Notes: generated from the sequence alone by a model not told the origin. A DNA stretch of 64,000 bases from UBA7672 sp038326205 (GCA_038326205.1 JBBQJV010000001.1:1-64000), one strand, 5' to 3'; shown: positions 40,602 to 50,698, numbered from the stretch's first letter. Translations and numbers: made by a program.

Positions 40602-43448
40602 ATGAACGACGCGGCGCCCGCTTCCGACACTCCAAGGGTCAGGTCAGGGCCTGTGAAGCCCGGCCCGTGGCGGATTGCCGACATTGTCGATGGCCGCAAG
40701 TTGCGCATCCAGCTCACCGCCGCCGCCCTCGATAACGGCTCGGACCCGGTCGCCCAGCGCAAGCGGGCGCTGGACCTGATCCATGCCGCCCTGTTCCGCG
40801 GGCGCATGATCGCACAGGACAGGCTGGAGGAGGGAGCGGACGGCCTCGACACTGCCTCGCTCATGTCGGCCGTGATGGATGAGGCGCTGTCAGCGCTCTA
40901 CGACTTTACGGTCGTGCACATTTTCCGCGCCCACAATCCGACCGAGGCCGAGCGCATGGCTGTCGTGGCGGTCGGCGGTTACGGGCGGAACGTGCTGGCG
41001 CCGTCCTCCGATGTCGACCTGCTGTTCGTGCGCAACTACAAGCAGACTGCCTGGGCCGAGAGCGTCATCGAATACATGCTCTATGCACTGTGGGACATGG
41101 GCATCAAGGTCGGGCACGCCTTCCGGACAATCGATGATTGCGTGAAGCTGTCGCGCGAGGACGTGACGATCCGCACCTCCATCCTCGACAAGCGCTTCCT
41201 GTTCGGCGACCGGGGTGTATTTGACAAGCTGGGCGAGCGCTTCCAGAAGGACGTGGTCGCCGGTCGCGGCGCTGAATTCGTCGCCGCCAAACTGCAGGAG
41301 CGCGCCGACCGTCATGCGCGCGAAGGCAACAGTCGCTATCGGGTCGAGCCCAACATCAAGGACGGCAAGGGCGGACTGCGCGACCTGCAGACGCTGTTCT
41401 GGCTTGCGAAATACATCCACGGCGGAATAACCCTGCCGGAAGTGCTCGACAACTCGACCTTCATGCCCGCCGACAAGGCGAGCTTCATGCGCGAGGCGCG
41501 CTTCCTCTGGACGGTGCGTTGCCATCTGCACTTCCTGACGGGGCGACCCGAAGAACGCTTGTCGTTCGACCTGCAGCCAGAGATGGCGACGCGGATGGGT
41601 TACACAGAGCGCAACAACGCGACGGCGGTCGAGCGTTTCATGAAGCGCTACTTTCTTGCCGCGAAGGAAGTCGGTGCGCTGACACGCATCCTGTGCGCCA
41701 AGCTGGAAGTGGACGAGAAGAAGCGCCCCGGTGGCCTCGCGCGTCTCATTCCCGGGGCTGCAGCGAAGCCGATCAAGGAAAAAGGCTTCGCGATTGATGG
41801 CGGACGGCTTTCAATCACGGATCCCGAAATGTTCGTGGCCGACACGCGCAAGCTGATGCGCCTGTTCTGGCTCGCTAACGAGCGACAGGTCGACATCCAT
41901 CCCGAAGCGATGACAGCGGCGCGGCGCTCGCTGTGGGCGGTCACGCGTCAGGCGCGAGCCGACGAAGAATCGCGCGAGATGTTCCTCGATATCATCGCAG
42001 GCAAGAACCATCCGGGACGGGTGTTGCCGCTGATGAACGAGACCGGCGTGCTCGGTCGCTTCCTGCCCGAGTTCGGCCGCATTGTCGGCCAGACGCAGTT
42101 CAACATGTATCACCACTACACCGTGGACGAGCACACGCTGAAGGCGGTGGAGACGATCCACGATATTGCGAGCGGGACGGAGAAGGATCTGCATCCGCTC
42201 TCGACCGAGATATTTCCGAAGATCCAGAACCGGCGCGCCTTGTTCCTTGCAATGCTGCTGCACGATACCGGCAAGGGTAAGGGCGACCAACAGATCGAGG
42301 GCGCGAAGCAGGCGCGCTCTGCCGCGTTGCGTCTCGGCGTGCCCGCGGATGAGGCCGAACTTATCGCATGGCTCGTCGGCAATCACCTCGAAATGAGCGA
42401 CACGGCGCAGAGGCGCGATATTTCCGATCCACAGACAATCTTGAAATTCGCCGAGCGCGTCGGCAACCTTGAGCGGCTGCGCCTCCTGCTGGTTCTGACC
42501 GTTGCCGACATTCGCGCAGTAGGACCGGGCGTGTGGAATGGCTGGAAGGGACAGCTGCTGCGCGATCTCTACCACGCCACCGAAGCGGCACTTCGTGGCG
42601 GGCGAACCGACGAGCACAGTGTCCGCTCCCAGCTGTTCGATCGTGCAGAGCAGGCGAGAAACCTTTTGTCCGACCATATCGGACCGACGCCGCTGCTCGC
42701 CGCGGTGGAAGCGGCCTACTGGGTTGGCTTTCCTGTGGAGACCCAGGCACGCCACGCCGCCGCACTGGCAAAGGGCGCCGGCCTACCGATCACGGTTGCC
42801 GCCAACATCGACAAGGTGCGATCCGCGACGGAGCTGATCGTGTCGGCGCCGGATCGTGAAGCATTGTTCGCCGACCTCTGCGGTGCGCTCTCGGCGGCAG
42901 GCGCCAACATCGTGGCGGCCCACCTCTATGAAGCCGGTGATGGTCGCGTGCTCGACGTATTCGATATCCAGGATGCTCGCGGCGCAGCCTTTGGCGCCGA
43001 TCATCAGAATGCGTTGGACCGTCTCGTGGCCGACCTTCGCGCAGCAGCGCTGGGCGGCGAGGGCATGAAGCGTCCCGGTAAAGCGCCAGCCGCCAGCCGG
43101 CGCCATGCCGCGTTCATCATCTCGCCGCTGGTTCGCATTGACCGCGCAGCGTCCGCAAATTCAACGGTGATCGAAGTTTCAGGCCGCGACCGTCCGGGCC
43201 TACTCTATGATATCGCGCGCGAGCTTGCAGATACAAAACTGTCGATCCGTTCGGCGCATGTCGGCGCCTATGGCGAGCGCGTGCATGACGTCTTCTATGT
43301 CGAGCCGCTGGGTGGCGGCGTGATGCCGGTTGAAATGGATGAAGCTCTGACCACGCGGCTCGTCGAAATCATTCGCTCATATTCTCCGAATGCGCCTCGC
43401 ATCCCCGCGCACACGCTTGCGCGCGCGCCGGCCTCCTTCAACCGCTAG
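40602..43448 (+). CDS. glnD: [protein-PII] uridylyltransferase GlnD
   Basis: A 948-residue GlnD. The nucleotidyltransferase site GGYGRNVLAPSSDVDLLF is at about residues 126-143, the HD-type hydrolase site LLHDTGKGKGD near residue 552, and two ACT domains sit at the C-terminus (DREALFADLCGALSAAGANI and GRDRPGLLYDIARELADTKL). It uridylylates PII when glutamine is low and removes UMP when it is high, so it is the nitrogen sensor upstream of Amt and NtrBC control. It is the first gene of a plus-strand run glnD-murJ-trpS. Confidence 0.96.
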   Translation: MNDAAPASDTPRVRSGPVKPGPWRIADIVDGRKLRIQLTAAALDNGSDPVAQRKRALDLIHAALFRGRMIAQDRLEEGADGLDTASLMSAVMDEALSALYDFTVVHIFRAHNPTEAERMAVVAVGGYGRNVLAPSSDVDLLFVRNYKQTAWAESVIEYMLYALWDMGIKVGHAFRTIDDCVKLSREDVTIRTSILDKRFLFGDRGVFDKLGERFQKDVVAGRGAEFVAAKLQERADRHAREGNSRYRVEPNIKDGKGGLRDLQTLFWLAKYIHGGITLPEVLDNSTFMPADKASFMREARFLWTVRCHLHFLTGRPEERLSFDLQPEMATRMGYTERNNATAVERFMKRYFLAAKEVGALTRILCAKLEVDEKKRPGGLARLIPGAAAKPIKEKGFAIDGGRLSITDPEMFVADTRKLMRLFWLANERQVDIHPEAMTAARRSLWAVTRQARADEESREMFLDIIAGKNHPGRVLPLMNETGVLGRFLPEFGRIVGQTQFNMYHHYTVDEHTLKAVETIHDIASGTEKDLHPLSTEIFPKIQNRRALFLAMLLHDTGKGKGDQQIEGAKQARSAALRLGVPADEAELIAWLVGNHLEMSDTAQRRDISDPQTILKFAERVGNLERLRLLLVLTVADIRAVGPGVWNGWKGQLLRDLYHATEAALRGGRTDEHSVRSQLFDRAEQARNLLSDHIGPTPLLAAVEAAYWVGFPVETQARHAAALAKGAGLPITVAANIDKVRSATELIVSAPDREALFADLCGALSAAGANIVAAHLYEAGDGRVLDVFDIQDARGAAFGADHQNALDRLVADLRAAALGGEGMKRPGKAPAASRRHAAFIISPLVRIDRAASANSTVIEVSGRDRPGLLYDIARELADTKLSIRSAHVGAYGERVHDVFYVEPLGGGVMPVEMDEALTTRLVEIIRSYSPNAPRIPAHTLARAPASFNR

Positions 43449-43462
43449 GCGGACCCCCTTAC

Positions 43463-45070
43463 ATGTCACTCGCGCGCAACGTTTTCGTGCAGACCTTCTT
43501 CACGCTTGGCAGTCGCGTGCTGGGCTTTGCGCGTGATCTGGCGCTCAACTCCCGCTTTGGCGGGCAGGGGCCGCTGATGGATTGCTGGGCCACGGCCCAG
43601 ATGCTGCCCAACCTGTTTCGTCGCCTGTTTGCCGAGGGCGCATTCTCGCAGGGCTTTGTGCCCGTCTTCGCTGCCGCACGCGCGACCGAAGGCGCTGAGG
43701 CCGCCGACAAAATGGCGTCGCAGGCGATGGCCTTCATTCTCACCGTCGTCGCCATCGTCACGATTGGTATCGAAGTGGCGATGCCGTGGGTCATGCCGTT
43801 CCTGTTGTCCGCCTATATCGATGACCCGGGCACGCTCGGCATTGCGACGCTGATGGCTCAGCTGGCGATGCCCTATCTCGTCTTCATGACGCTCGCCTCA
43901 CTGCTGTCGGGGGTGCTCAACACGCTCGGCCGTTTCGCACTGACGGCGGCAGCCCCGATCCTGCTCAATGTTTGCACGTTGGCGCCGCTCATGCTTGCGC
44001 CAAGCCAGCAGCAGGCGGCCGAATGGGCGGCGGCGGCAGTGACGATTTCGGGTTTCCTGCAATCCAGCCTGTTGTGGTGGGGCGCGCGCAGGCTGGGCGT
44101 CGATCTGCGGCTCAGCCTGCCGGTGCTCACCAAGGGTGTGCGTCGCATGCTGGCGATTGCTGTTCCGGGCGCGATCGCGGGCGGCGCGCTGCAAGTGTCG
44201 TCGCTGGTGACGCAGACACTGTCGGGGTCCGATGAAGGTGCGCGCAGCGTGCTCTACAATTCGGACCGGCTCTATCAGTTGCCGCTCGGTCTGATCGGCG
44301 TGGCGGTTGGCTTGGCGCTGGTGCCGCGCCTCTCGCGTCACTTTGCAGAGAACGATCACGAGGGCGCTGCCCGCACCATGGATGACGGCATTGGCCTCTC
44401 CATGGCGTTCACACTGCCGGCTGCGGTCGCCCTGCTGATCATGCCGCTGTTCATCATCGATGCGACGGTCACGCGCGGGGCCTTCACGAGCGCCGATGCG
44501 TTGCGCACGTCCGAGGTGCTGCGCCAGTTTGCCTGGGGCGTGCCGGCCTTCGTGCTGGCAAAAGTGTTCACGCCGCCGTTCTTCGCGCGGCAAAAATCCA
44601 AGCGGCCGATGCAGTTTTCCCTGGTGTCGGTCGCCATCACAGTCGTGGTTGGCGCCTCGCTCTGGTACTGGCTGCCGACGCAGCAGATCAACGGAAAGCC
44701 CATCGATGGTACGATCGGCCTTGGCATCGCGACCTCGTTTGGCGCCTGGGCCAACGTCTTCCTGCTTGCCAGCGCGCTGGCGCGGGAAGGGGCCTACAAG
44801 ATGGGCGCAAGGGTCTGGTCGCGCATGGTGCGGCTGATGATCGCCAGCGCCATCATGGGCGTCTTCGCAGGCGTCTGCGCTTGGCAGTATCCTTTGTTGT
44901 CCGACTTGCTCTGGAAGAAAGAGCTCGCAGTGCTGGTGGTTATTGCGGCGGGCATTGTTCTTTATGGCGTTGCTGCGTTTGGCTTGCGGGCCGTGACGCT
45001 GAGCGAGATCAAGGGCGCACTGCGGCGCGAGAAGGGCGTCGCGGGTATTCCGTCCGGCGGCGAGGGCTGA
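43463..45070 (+). CDS. murJ: lipid II flippase MurJ
   Basis: A 535-residue MurJ/MviN with about 14 membrane helices. The family's opening motif SRVLGFARDLALNSRFGGQGPLMDCW and NLFRRLFAEGAFSQGFVPVF carry the conserved arginines of the central cavity. It flips the peptidoglycan precursor lipid II across the inner membrane. It follows glnD by 14 bases and precedes trpS by 13, an order common in this group. Confidence 0.96.
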   Translation: MSLARNVFVQTFFTLGSRVLGFARDLALNSRFGGQGPLMDCWATAQMLPNLFRRLFAEGAFSQGFVPVFAAARATEGAEAADKMASQAMAFILTVVAIVTIGIEVAMPWVMPFLLSAYIDDPGTLGIATLMAQLAMPYLVFMTLASLLSGVLNTLGRFALTAAAPILLNVCTLAPLMLAPSQQQAAEWAAAAVTISGFLQSSLLWWGARRLGVDLRLSLPVLTKGVRRMLAIAVPGAIAGGALQVSSLVTQTLSGSDEGARSVLYNSDRLYQLPLGLIGVAVGLALVPRLSRHFAENDHEGAARTMDDGIGLSMAFTLPAAVALLIMPLFIIDATVTRGAFTSADALRTSEVLRQFAWGVPAFVLAKVFTPPFFARQKSKRPMQFSLVSVAITVVVGASLWYWLPTQQINGKPIDGTIGLGIATSFGAWANVFLLASALAREGAYKMGARVWSRMVRLMIASAIMGVFAGVCAWQYPLLSDLLWKKELAVLVVIAAGIVLYGVAAFGLRAVTLSEIKGALRREKGVAGIPSGGEG

Positions 45071-45083
45071 TAAGTCCCCGCTC

Positions 45084-46121
45084 ATGTCAGAGCAGAAGCA
45101 AGTTGAGTATTCCGGCCCGCAGCGGGTGTTCTCGGGCGTTCAGCCTTCGGGCAGCCTGCACCTTGGCAATTATCTTGGCGCGCTGGTGAAGTTCGTCGCG
45201 ATGCAGGATCAGTATCCCTGCATCTTCTGCGTCGTTGACCTCCACGCCATCACCGTGCCGCAGGACCCGAAATTGCTCGCCGCACAGACACGCGAGATCG
45301 CCTCGGCCTATCTCGCGGCGGGCGTTGATCCGGAGCGGTCGATCATCTTCGCGCAATCATCTGTGCTAGCGCACACGGAACTCGGCTGGATCTTCAACTG
45401 CGTCGCGCGCATGGGCTGGGTCGAGCGCATGACGCAGTTCAAGGACAAGTCGTCGGGCAAGGATGCAGAGAACATTTCGGTCGGCCTGTTCGACTATCCC
45501 GTGCTGCAGGCCGCTGACATTCTGGCCTACAAGGCCACACACGTGCCGGTCGGTGAAGACCAGAAACAGCACCTTGAATTGAGCCGCGACATCGCCGGCA
45601 AGTTCAACCGCGATTTCAACGCTCCGGGGTTCTTCCCGCTGCCCGAGCCGATTTATCAGGGTCCCGGCGCGCGCATCATGTCGCTCAAGGATGGCACGAA
45701 GAAGATGTCGAAGTCGGACCCCTCGGACGCCGCGCGCATCAACCTGCTCGATACCGCTGACGACATCGCGAAGAAGATCAAGCGGGCGACGTCGGACAGC
45801 GATCTGCTGCCCTCAGAGATGAAGGGCCTCGAAGGCCGCGCCGAAGCTGCGAACCTTGTCGGTATCTATGCGGTGTTGGCTGGGATGAGCGAGCAGCAGG
45901 TGCTGGACGAGTTCGGCGGCCATGGTTTCGGCAAGTTCAAGCCGGCGCTGGCTGATCTTGCTGTCGCCAAGCTGGGGCCGGTGGCTGACAAGATGCGCCG
46001 ACTGATGGGTGATCCGGGCGAGGTTGATCGCGTGCTGAAGCAGGGCGGGGATTGCGCCAATGCCATTGCTGCGCCTGTGATGGACGAAGTCCGCAAGGTG
46101 GTCGGCTTCTGGCGGCCATAG
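45084..46121 (+). CDS. trpS: tryptophanyl-tRNA synthetase
   Basis: A 345-residue class I synthetase. The HIGH motif appears as PSGSLHLGNYLG (residues 21-32) and KMSKS as KKMSKSDPSDA; the tryptophan-site region VDLHAIT is present. Length is normal. It is the last gene of the glnD-murJ-trpS run. Confidence 0.97.
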   Translation: MSEQKQVEYSGPQRVFSGVQPSGSLHLGNYLGALVKFVAMQDQYPCIFCVVDLHAITVPQDPKLLAAQTREIASAYLAAGVDPERSIIFAQSSVLAHTELGWIFNCVARMGWVERMTQFKDKSSGKDAENISVGLFDYPVLQAADILAYKATHVPVGEDQKQHLELSRDIAGKFNRDFNAPGFFPLPEPIYQGPGARIMSLKDGTKKMSKSDPSDAARINLLDTADDIAKKIKRATSDSDLLPSEMKGLEGRAEAANLVGIYAVLAGMSEQQVLDEFGGHGFGKFKPALADLAVAKLGPVADKMRRLMGDPGEVDRVLKQGGDCANAIAAPVMDEVRKVVGFWRP

Positions 46122-46248
46122 GCCGTCAACGTGCCGGTGGAATGGCAGCGGCAGACCGGCGCATTCCAGGACCTGCCGTGCGGGCGTAGCGATATCCCGG
46201 ATCAGACTTGAAGAACCGGACGCGCGAAGCCGACCGGAGGAAATGAAC

Positions 46249-46671
46249 ATGAGAAGACTGGCAGCATCTCTGCTGTTTGCACTGTTGTTTGCCGCCTGCG
46301 GTGTCCAGCCGGCCGGCCTCAACGTCGAAAATGCGGTCTACCGTGCGCCGCTTGTCGAAGGCGCGCCGGGCGTCGCCTATTTTTCAATAACATCTCCGGC
46401 AGATGATCGCATCGTCGCAATTTCGTCGCCGGACGCTCAATCGGTCGAGATTCATCAGTCCAGCGCGGAAGATGGCGTGGCCGCAATGCAGAAACGCGAC
46501 ACGGTAGAGCTACCGGCCGGAAAAACTGTGACATTCGGTCCGGGCGGTCTCCACTTGATGGTGTTCTCACCTGTCGCTCGGCACGCAAACGCCACATTTC
46601 CGATTCGAATCACACTAGAATCTGGGCTCGAGGAGACTATTTCGTTCGCTGGCGAGACGAGAGGCCAATAG
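46249..46671 (+). CDS. PCu(A)C-type copper chaperone lipoprotein
   Basis: A 140-residue predicted lipoprotein (lipobox FAAC) with the Cu(I)-binding motif of the PCuAC/DUF461 family: the His in VEIHQSS, the Met about 12 residues later in VAAMQKRD, and the closing HLM in GGLHLMVF. It delivers copper to cytochrome oxidase CuA sites in the periplasm. The usual first ligand pair is reduced to a His here. The ATG at 46249 is preferred because ggagg lies 8 bases upstream; an ATG two codons earlier is too close. Confidence 0.87.
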   Translation: MRRLAASLLFALLFAACGVQPAGLNVENAVYRAPLVEGAPGVAYFSITSPADDRIVAISSPDAQSVEIHQSSAEDGVAAMQKRDTVELPAGKTVTFGPGGLHLMVFSPVARHANATFPIRITLESGLEETISFAGETRGQ

Positions 46672-46759
46672 CAGCCGGTAACGTCACATAAACGAATATT
46701 GGGTTGAGGTTAACGATGGGCCCGTTCAGGGTCTGATCTGCCATTAGCTGGGGCTGGGC

Positions 46760-47854
46760 ATGTCTGTACTCAAACTCCGCCGCGACATGGTCGTGGTTGA
46801 AGAAGAGCCGGTGGCGGAACTCGTCACCGAGATCGAACGCCCGTTCCCGCTGCGCACCCGTGAAAGCGATTCGTCCGACATTATCGAGGCTGAGGCCATT
46901 GATATCGACGACGAGCACGACGAAGAGATCTCGACCTACAAGACTTTCGGCCAGCACGTCCGCTTCTGGTTCAACACCGTCGCGATTGTCGGCCTGCTTG
47001 GCGTCTATCCCGTCATGACAATCGCTTCCAGCGATGTCGGCGATCGTAATCTGGAAACACTGGTCAACCGCGCCGACTGGGCGGCCCCCTGGGTCGGCGG
47101 CATCGCGACCCTGATGGAAAAGCATTTCGACCAGCTCGGTTGGGCTTCCGATGCTGAGGCATGGGAGCCAATGGCGCGTCTCACCGCCAAGCCGGCCTAT
47201 CAGGCGGCGATGGCGGGCAGCCTTGGCGACGTGCTTAAGCGGGCCAACGTGCAGTCGGCCATTGCCGGCCAGCCCGACTCCGATCTCGAAGCCGCCTCCC
47301 GGTTGGTAAGGGACGATTCGACAGGTGTGCAGCTGCGCGCCGCGCGCGATGCCCTGCTGAACTTTGATCGCCGCTTGCGCCGCCGCGATGCCGCAACCGG
47401 CTTCTCCGCCAAGCAGGTCTCCGAAGAACTTGCCCTGCTGTCCACCTGGGCCACGACCAGCCAGCAGAGTGTGATCGCTTCCATGGGCGCCATCGGCGGC
47501 AGCCCGATGGACGAGGAGGCGACCCGCGCAGTCTACGCAGCCAAGGGCCGCGCCACTGTCGCCTATCTGATGCTGGACTCTTTGAAATGGCCCGAAAGTG
47601 CAGACGTTTCCAAAGCGCGCGATGCAGCTGAGGCCGCCTGGAAAGCTGTCGCGGAATTCCATCCGCTGGTAGTGCTGAACGGCGACCCTGACGGATCGCT
47701 CTGGGGCAATCACCCGGCCGCGATGAGCTATCTGATCGCGCGCGCAGAGGCGTCCACAGCAGCGTTCAGCGATCTGGTGAAAGCATCTGCTGTGCCACCG
47801 CGTCCGGCTGTCGTCGCAGGTCATGCCACGCCGGGCTCTGGCGCCGCTCCCTAA
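46760..47854 (+). CDS. conserved membrane-anchored protein, possibly DUF2333-like
   Basis: A 364-residue protein: an acidic cytoplasmic N-terminus (about 70 residues), one transmembrane helix (FNTVAIVGLLGVYPVMTIAS), and a long helical domain outside. The helical part contains RADWAAPWVGGIATLMEKHF, GSLGDVLKR and QLRAARDALLNFDRRLRRRDA, a pattern I associate loosely with DUF2333. Function unknown. It sits alone between the copper chaperone and the UspA-like gene. Confidence 0.6.
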   Translation: MSVLKLRRDMVVVEEEPVAELVTEIERPFPLRTRESDSSDIIEAEAIDIDDEHDEEISTYKTFGQHVRFWFNTVAIVGLLGVYPVMTIASSDVGDRNLETLVNRADWAAPWVGGIATLMEKHFDQLGWASDAEAWEPMARLTAKPAYQAAMAGSLGDVLKRANVQSAIAGQPDSDLEAASRLVRDDSTGVQLRAARDALLNFDRRLRRRDAATGFSAKQVSEELALLSTWATTSQQSVIASMGAIGGSPMDEEATRAVYAAKGRATVAYLMLDSLKWPESADVSKARDAAEAAWKAVAEFHPLVVLNGDPDGSLWGNHPAAMSYLIARAEASTAAFSDLVKASAVPPRPAVVAGHATPGSGAAP

Positions 47855-47911
47855 CCCGCACAACGTCGCGTCAGTCTTGACCCCATCGACGCGAAGGCGC
47901 CTCATTAGTCC

Positions 47912-48394
47912 ATGACAAACTCGTCACGAAAATTTTTGGCGGTTTCCGACGAGACCGAAGAATGCGTCAGCGCCATGTTGTTCGCCGGCATGCGCGCAAA
48001 AGCCGTCGGCGCCGGCGTGGTGGTTCTCAGGTGTGCGCGGGTGCCGGGATTGGGCGGTTGGGTCGGGCTCGACAAAGATATCAGCCAGGACGCCATCGAT
48101 TCCGCTCGTCTGAAAGCGATCCAGCATGTCGACATCATCGAGGCCAGGGTGGGTATCCGGGCTGAAGTGGTTGTCAGTGAGGAGGAGCCGGTCGACGCCA
48201 TTCGAGCTCTCGTGAAGAAGGACCACACGATCAAGACCCTTATCCTGGCTGCGGCGCCCGGCTGGAGGCCCGGACCGCTGGTATCGCGCCTGGCCAAGGG
48301 CAAGCCGGTTTCCAACCGCCCGATCGCCGTCACGGTCATTCCAGGGAACCTCACCGACGAGCAGCTTCAGGAAATCGGCGGTATGCCGGGCTAG
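47912..48394 (+). CDS. UspA-like universal stress family protein
   Basis: A 160-residue cytoplasmic protein with a UspA-like alpha/beta pattern: FLAVSDETEECVSAML at the start, AVGAGVVVLRCA, DIIEARVGIRAEVVV and the end region KTLILAAAPGWRPGPLVSRL. The ATP-binding G-x2-G-x9-G-S of classical Usps is not clear, so it may belong to the non-nucleotide-binding group. It precedes nfuA, a pairing frequent in alphaproteobacteria. Confidence 0.7.
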   Translation: MTNSSRKFLAVSDETEECVSAMLFAGMRAKAVGAGVVVLRCARVPGLGGWVGLDKDISQDAIDSARLKAIQHVDIIEARVGIRAEVVVSEEEPVDAIRALVKKDHTIKTLILAAAPGWRPGPLVSRLAKGKPVSNRPIAVTVIPGNLTDEQLQEIGGMPG

Positions 48395-48478
48395 GGGCCT
48401 GCTAGGCCAAGAATGGGTGAGCCCGATTGCGTCCAGCCCGGTCCGGGGCCATCTACGGGTCAGCAACAGGCAGTTCCC

Positions 48479-49060
48479 ATGTTCATCCAGACACAGACGA
48501 CCCCCAATCCGGCGACGCTGAAATTCCTGCCCGGACGGGATGTTTCGGCCGCTACGCCCTATGAGTTCGCGAGTAGCGATGAAGCTGTCGCCTCGCCGCT
48601 GGCGTCCGCCCTGTTCGGCGTGACCGGGGTGAAGGGCGTTTTCTTCGGTTCCGACTTCGTGTCGATCACCAAGACTGATGACGCCGACTGGGCCGTTGTG
48701 AAGCCACAGGCGCTGGCGGCGATCATGGATCACTTCGTCTCCGGTGCGCCGCTGCTGGCGGATTCAGCGCCAGGCGCCGGAGCGCCGGTCGATGAGGACG
48801 ACACTGTTTATGAAGGCGAGACCGCCGAGATCGTCGCCGAGATCAAGGAACTGATCGCCACGCGCGTACGACCGGCGGTGGCCAATGACGGCGGCGATAT
48901 CGTGTTCCGCCGCTTCGACGTCGAGACCGGCATTGTGCATCTTTCCATGCGTGGCGCCTGCTCGGGCTGTCCCTCGTCCGCACTCACGTTGAAGCAGGGC
49001 GTCGAGAATTTGCTGCGCCACTACGTGCCGGAGGTTACGGCCGTCGAAGCGGCCGCCTGA
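48479..49060 (+). CDS. nfuA: NfuA/NifU-like iron-sulfur carrier
   Basis: A 193-residue protein: an N-terminal Nfu_N domain beginning MFIQTQTTPNPATLKFLPG and a C-terminal NifU domain with the cluster-binding CSGC in RGACSGCPSSALTLKQGVE. It carries [4Fe-4S] clusters to target enzymes such as MiaB and lipoyl synthase. The ATG at 48479 starts the conserved domain. The stop overlaps the ATG of the nitroreductase gene. Confidence 0.95.
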   Translation: MFIQTQTTPNPATLKFLPGRDVSAATPYEFASSDEAVASPLASALFGVTGVKGVFFGSDFVSITKTDDADWAVVKPQALAAIMDHFVSGAPLLADSAPGAGAPVDEDDTVYEGETAEIVAEIKELIATRVRPAVANDGGDIVFRRFDVETGIVHLSMRGACSGCPSSALTLKQGVENLLRHYVPEVTAVEAAA

Positions 49061-49662
49061 TGGGTAAGCCGCTGGGGGACAACGCACTCGACCAGATTTT
49101 TCGCACGGCGCGCACGCGTCGCGGCTGGACTGAGGAAGAGACGCCTGAAGTCCTGATCCGCGCGACATACGATCTTCTGAAGATGCCGCCGACGGCGTCG
49201 AACATCTGTCCGGGGCGTTTTCTTTTTGTACGCTCGGCCGAAGCGAAGGCGCGGCTGATGCCGCATCTCGATGAAGGCAACCGCAAGCAGACCGAGTCGG
49301 CGCCGTGGACCGCCATCGTCGCCTATGACCTCGATTTTGCGGATCATCTCGGCAAGCTGATCCCGCATGCGCCCAAGGCAAAGGACTGGTTCGCCGATGC
49401 GAATAATGCCGAATGGAACGCGATCCAGTCCGGTACGCTGCAGGGCGCCTACCTGATGATTGCGGCGCGCTCGCTCGGCCTCGATTGCGGGCCGATGGGC
49501 GGGTTCAGCCGCGCGGGGGTCGATGCTGAATTCTTTCTCTCCGATCCGACGATGAAATCATGGCGCTCCAGCTTTCTGTGCAATATCGGGCGCGGCGATG
49601 ACACGCGACTGCGCCCGCGCGCGCCACGGCTGGATTTTGACGAAGCCTGCCGGATTTTGTGA
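49060..49662 (+). CDS. nitroreductase-family protein, RutE/HadB-like
   Basis: A 200-residue FMN-dependent nitroreductase of the subgroup annotated as malonic semialdehyde reductase (RutE): LDQIFRTARTRRGWTEEE, MPPTASNICPGRFLFV, and the C-terminal GPMGGFSRAGVDAEFF and SSFLCNIGRGDD. No other rut (pyrimidine use) genes are near, so the physiological substrate is uncertain. It is translationally coupled to nfuA. Confidence 0.85.
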   Translation: MGKPLGDNALDQIFRTARTRRGWTEEETPEVLIRATYDLLKMPPTASNICPGRFLFVRSAEAKARLMPHLDEGNRKQTESAPWTAIVAYDLDFADHLGKLIPHAPKAKDWFADANNAEWNAIQSGTLQGAYLMIAARSLGLDCGPMGGFSRAGVDAEFFLSDPTMKSWRSSFLCNIGRGDDTRLRPRAPRLDFDEACRIL

Positions 49663-49760
49663 CCTGCGCGAACCTCCCGAACGTCGCGCGAACAGTCAGG
49701 AATTCGCCAAAAGGCGGTACATGCGCTCTCGGCTAAAGAGCCCAATCTCTGGCCGATTGT

Positions 49761-50036
49761 TCATCGCACCGTCTGCTTTTCTTTCGGAGCGGAGACGCGC
49801 CGCGTCTTGGCCTCGAACCTGGGCTTGGGCATGAGCCGGAAACGCGACTGACACCAGGCGAAGTCAACACCGACGTCCAGCAAAGCATCGGAACGCCCAC
49901 ACGGGCAGGCGAATTCCATCACTGCCACGATACGATAGGTCTCGCCGGCAATGAGGGGTACCGGTTCTCCCGTGAAATGGTTCGGCGCGGCATTGACGCA
50001 TAGAACCAGATCGCCGGGGCCGACAGCATCGCTCAT
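49761..50036 (-). CDS. small hypothetical protein with an SH3-like pattern
   Basis: A 91-residue protein: VGPGDLVLCVNAAPNHF, then GEPVPLIAGETYRIVAVM, CPCGRSDALLDVG and a basic C-terminus. The 'v-x-C-v-[DN] ... L-x-x-G-x-x-Y-x-[IV]' pattern is common to small SH3/KOW-like proteins in alphaproteobacteria and phages. Three cysteines near the middle could bind a metal, which is speculation. aagga precedes the ATG at 50036. It lies in a short accessory pocket. Confidence 0.6.
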   Translation of the reverse strand: MSDAVGPGDLVLCVNAAPNHFTGEPVPLIAGETYRIVAVMEFACPCGRSDALLDVGVDFAWCQSRFRLMPKPRFEAKTRRVSAPKEKQTVR

Positions 50037-50221
50037 GGCTTATATTCCTTACGGTGAAGGGGAGGATAGACCCGGGACCGAAAGCAGCAAGCGCCATGTG
50101 TTCGTCAAGAAACACAGGGCGTCGATCCTTGATCAGCGAAATGGCGTACTTTTGCAGCCCGGGTCATTTCCGCTATCTGCAGGTCCGGACGCGCCCCCGC
50201 CAAAAGAGGAAAGATCAATCG

Positions 50222-50698
50222 TCAATCGAATTCCGGTTTGAAGGGCGGATCAATCCAAGCGCCCATTACCTGTCCTGATCTGAGCCTCACAGACATAGCA
50301 TCGAATGGTTGAAGGCTGCCGAGAAATGCCTCGAAGCTTTCGGCGATCTTTTCTCCGCTCCCGTCAAGTTCGTGATCCCAGAAGAACACCGCACCCGTTT
50401 CAAGATCGAGCCACACGTACTTTCCGCACGAATCTTTGGCCACCCGAATGGCTTCACGCGGAAATCCCTCAATACGTGTGCGTAGTGATGTGGCCTCGTG
50501 AACATGCACGAACCTTCGAACCTTCGATTGGTTTTGCAAAGTCGGGAATATGTTGGAAGATGGCGTCGCGCCGTCATGCTTGGCTACGAAGCAGCGATCG
50601 TTAGTCGGCAGCGTGCATCCCATGTCCCCCTCTGCTCGACGGATTGCAGATTCATCGACGCCAATAATGGTTGGGATGGCTACGGCCATCGCAAGCAT
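50222..50698 (-). CDS. SMI1/KNR4 (SUKH)-family protein
   Basis: About 158 residues. The N-terminus has the SUKH pattern (VDESAIRRAEGDMGCTLP) and the second half shows EGFPREAIRVAKDSCGKYVWLDLETGAVFFWDHEL, the typical SMI1/KNR4 core. Members are often immunity proteins against polymorphic or contact-dependent toxins, including nuclease toxins. No toxin gene is adjacent, so it is an orphan. Base composition looks less GC-rich than the flanking housekeeping genes, consistent with acquisition. The start is uncertain (TTG 50725, ATG 50698 or ATG 50689). Confidence 0.82.
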   Translation of the reverse strand: MLAMAVAIPTIIGVDESAIRRAEGDMGCTLPTNDRCFVAKHDGATPSSNIFPTLQNQSKVRRFVHVHEATSLRTRIEGFPREAIRVAKDSCGKYVWLDLETGAVFFWDHELDGSGEKIAESFEAFLGSLQPFDAMSVRLRSGQVMGAWIDPPFKPEFD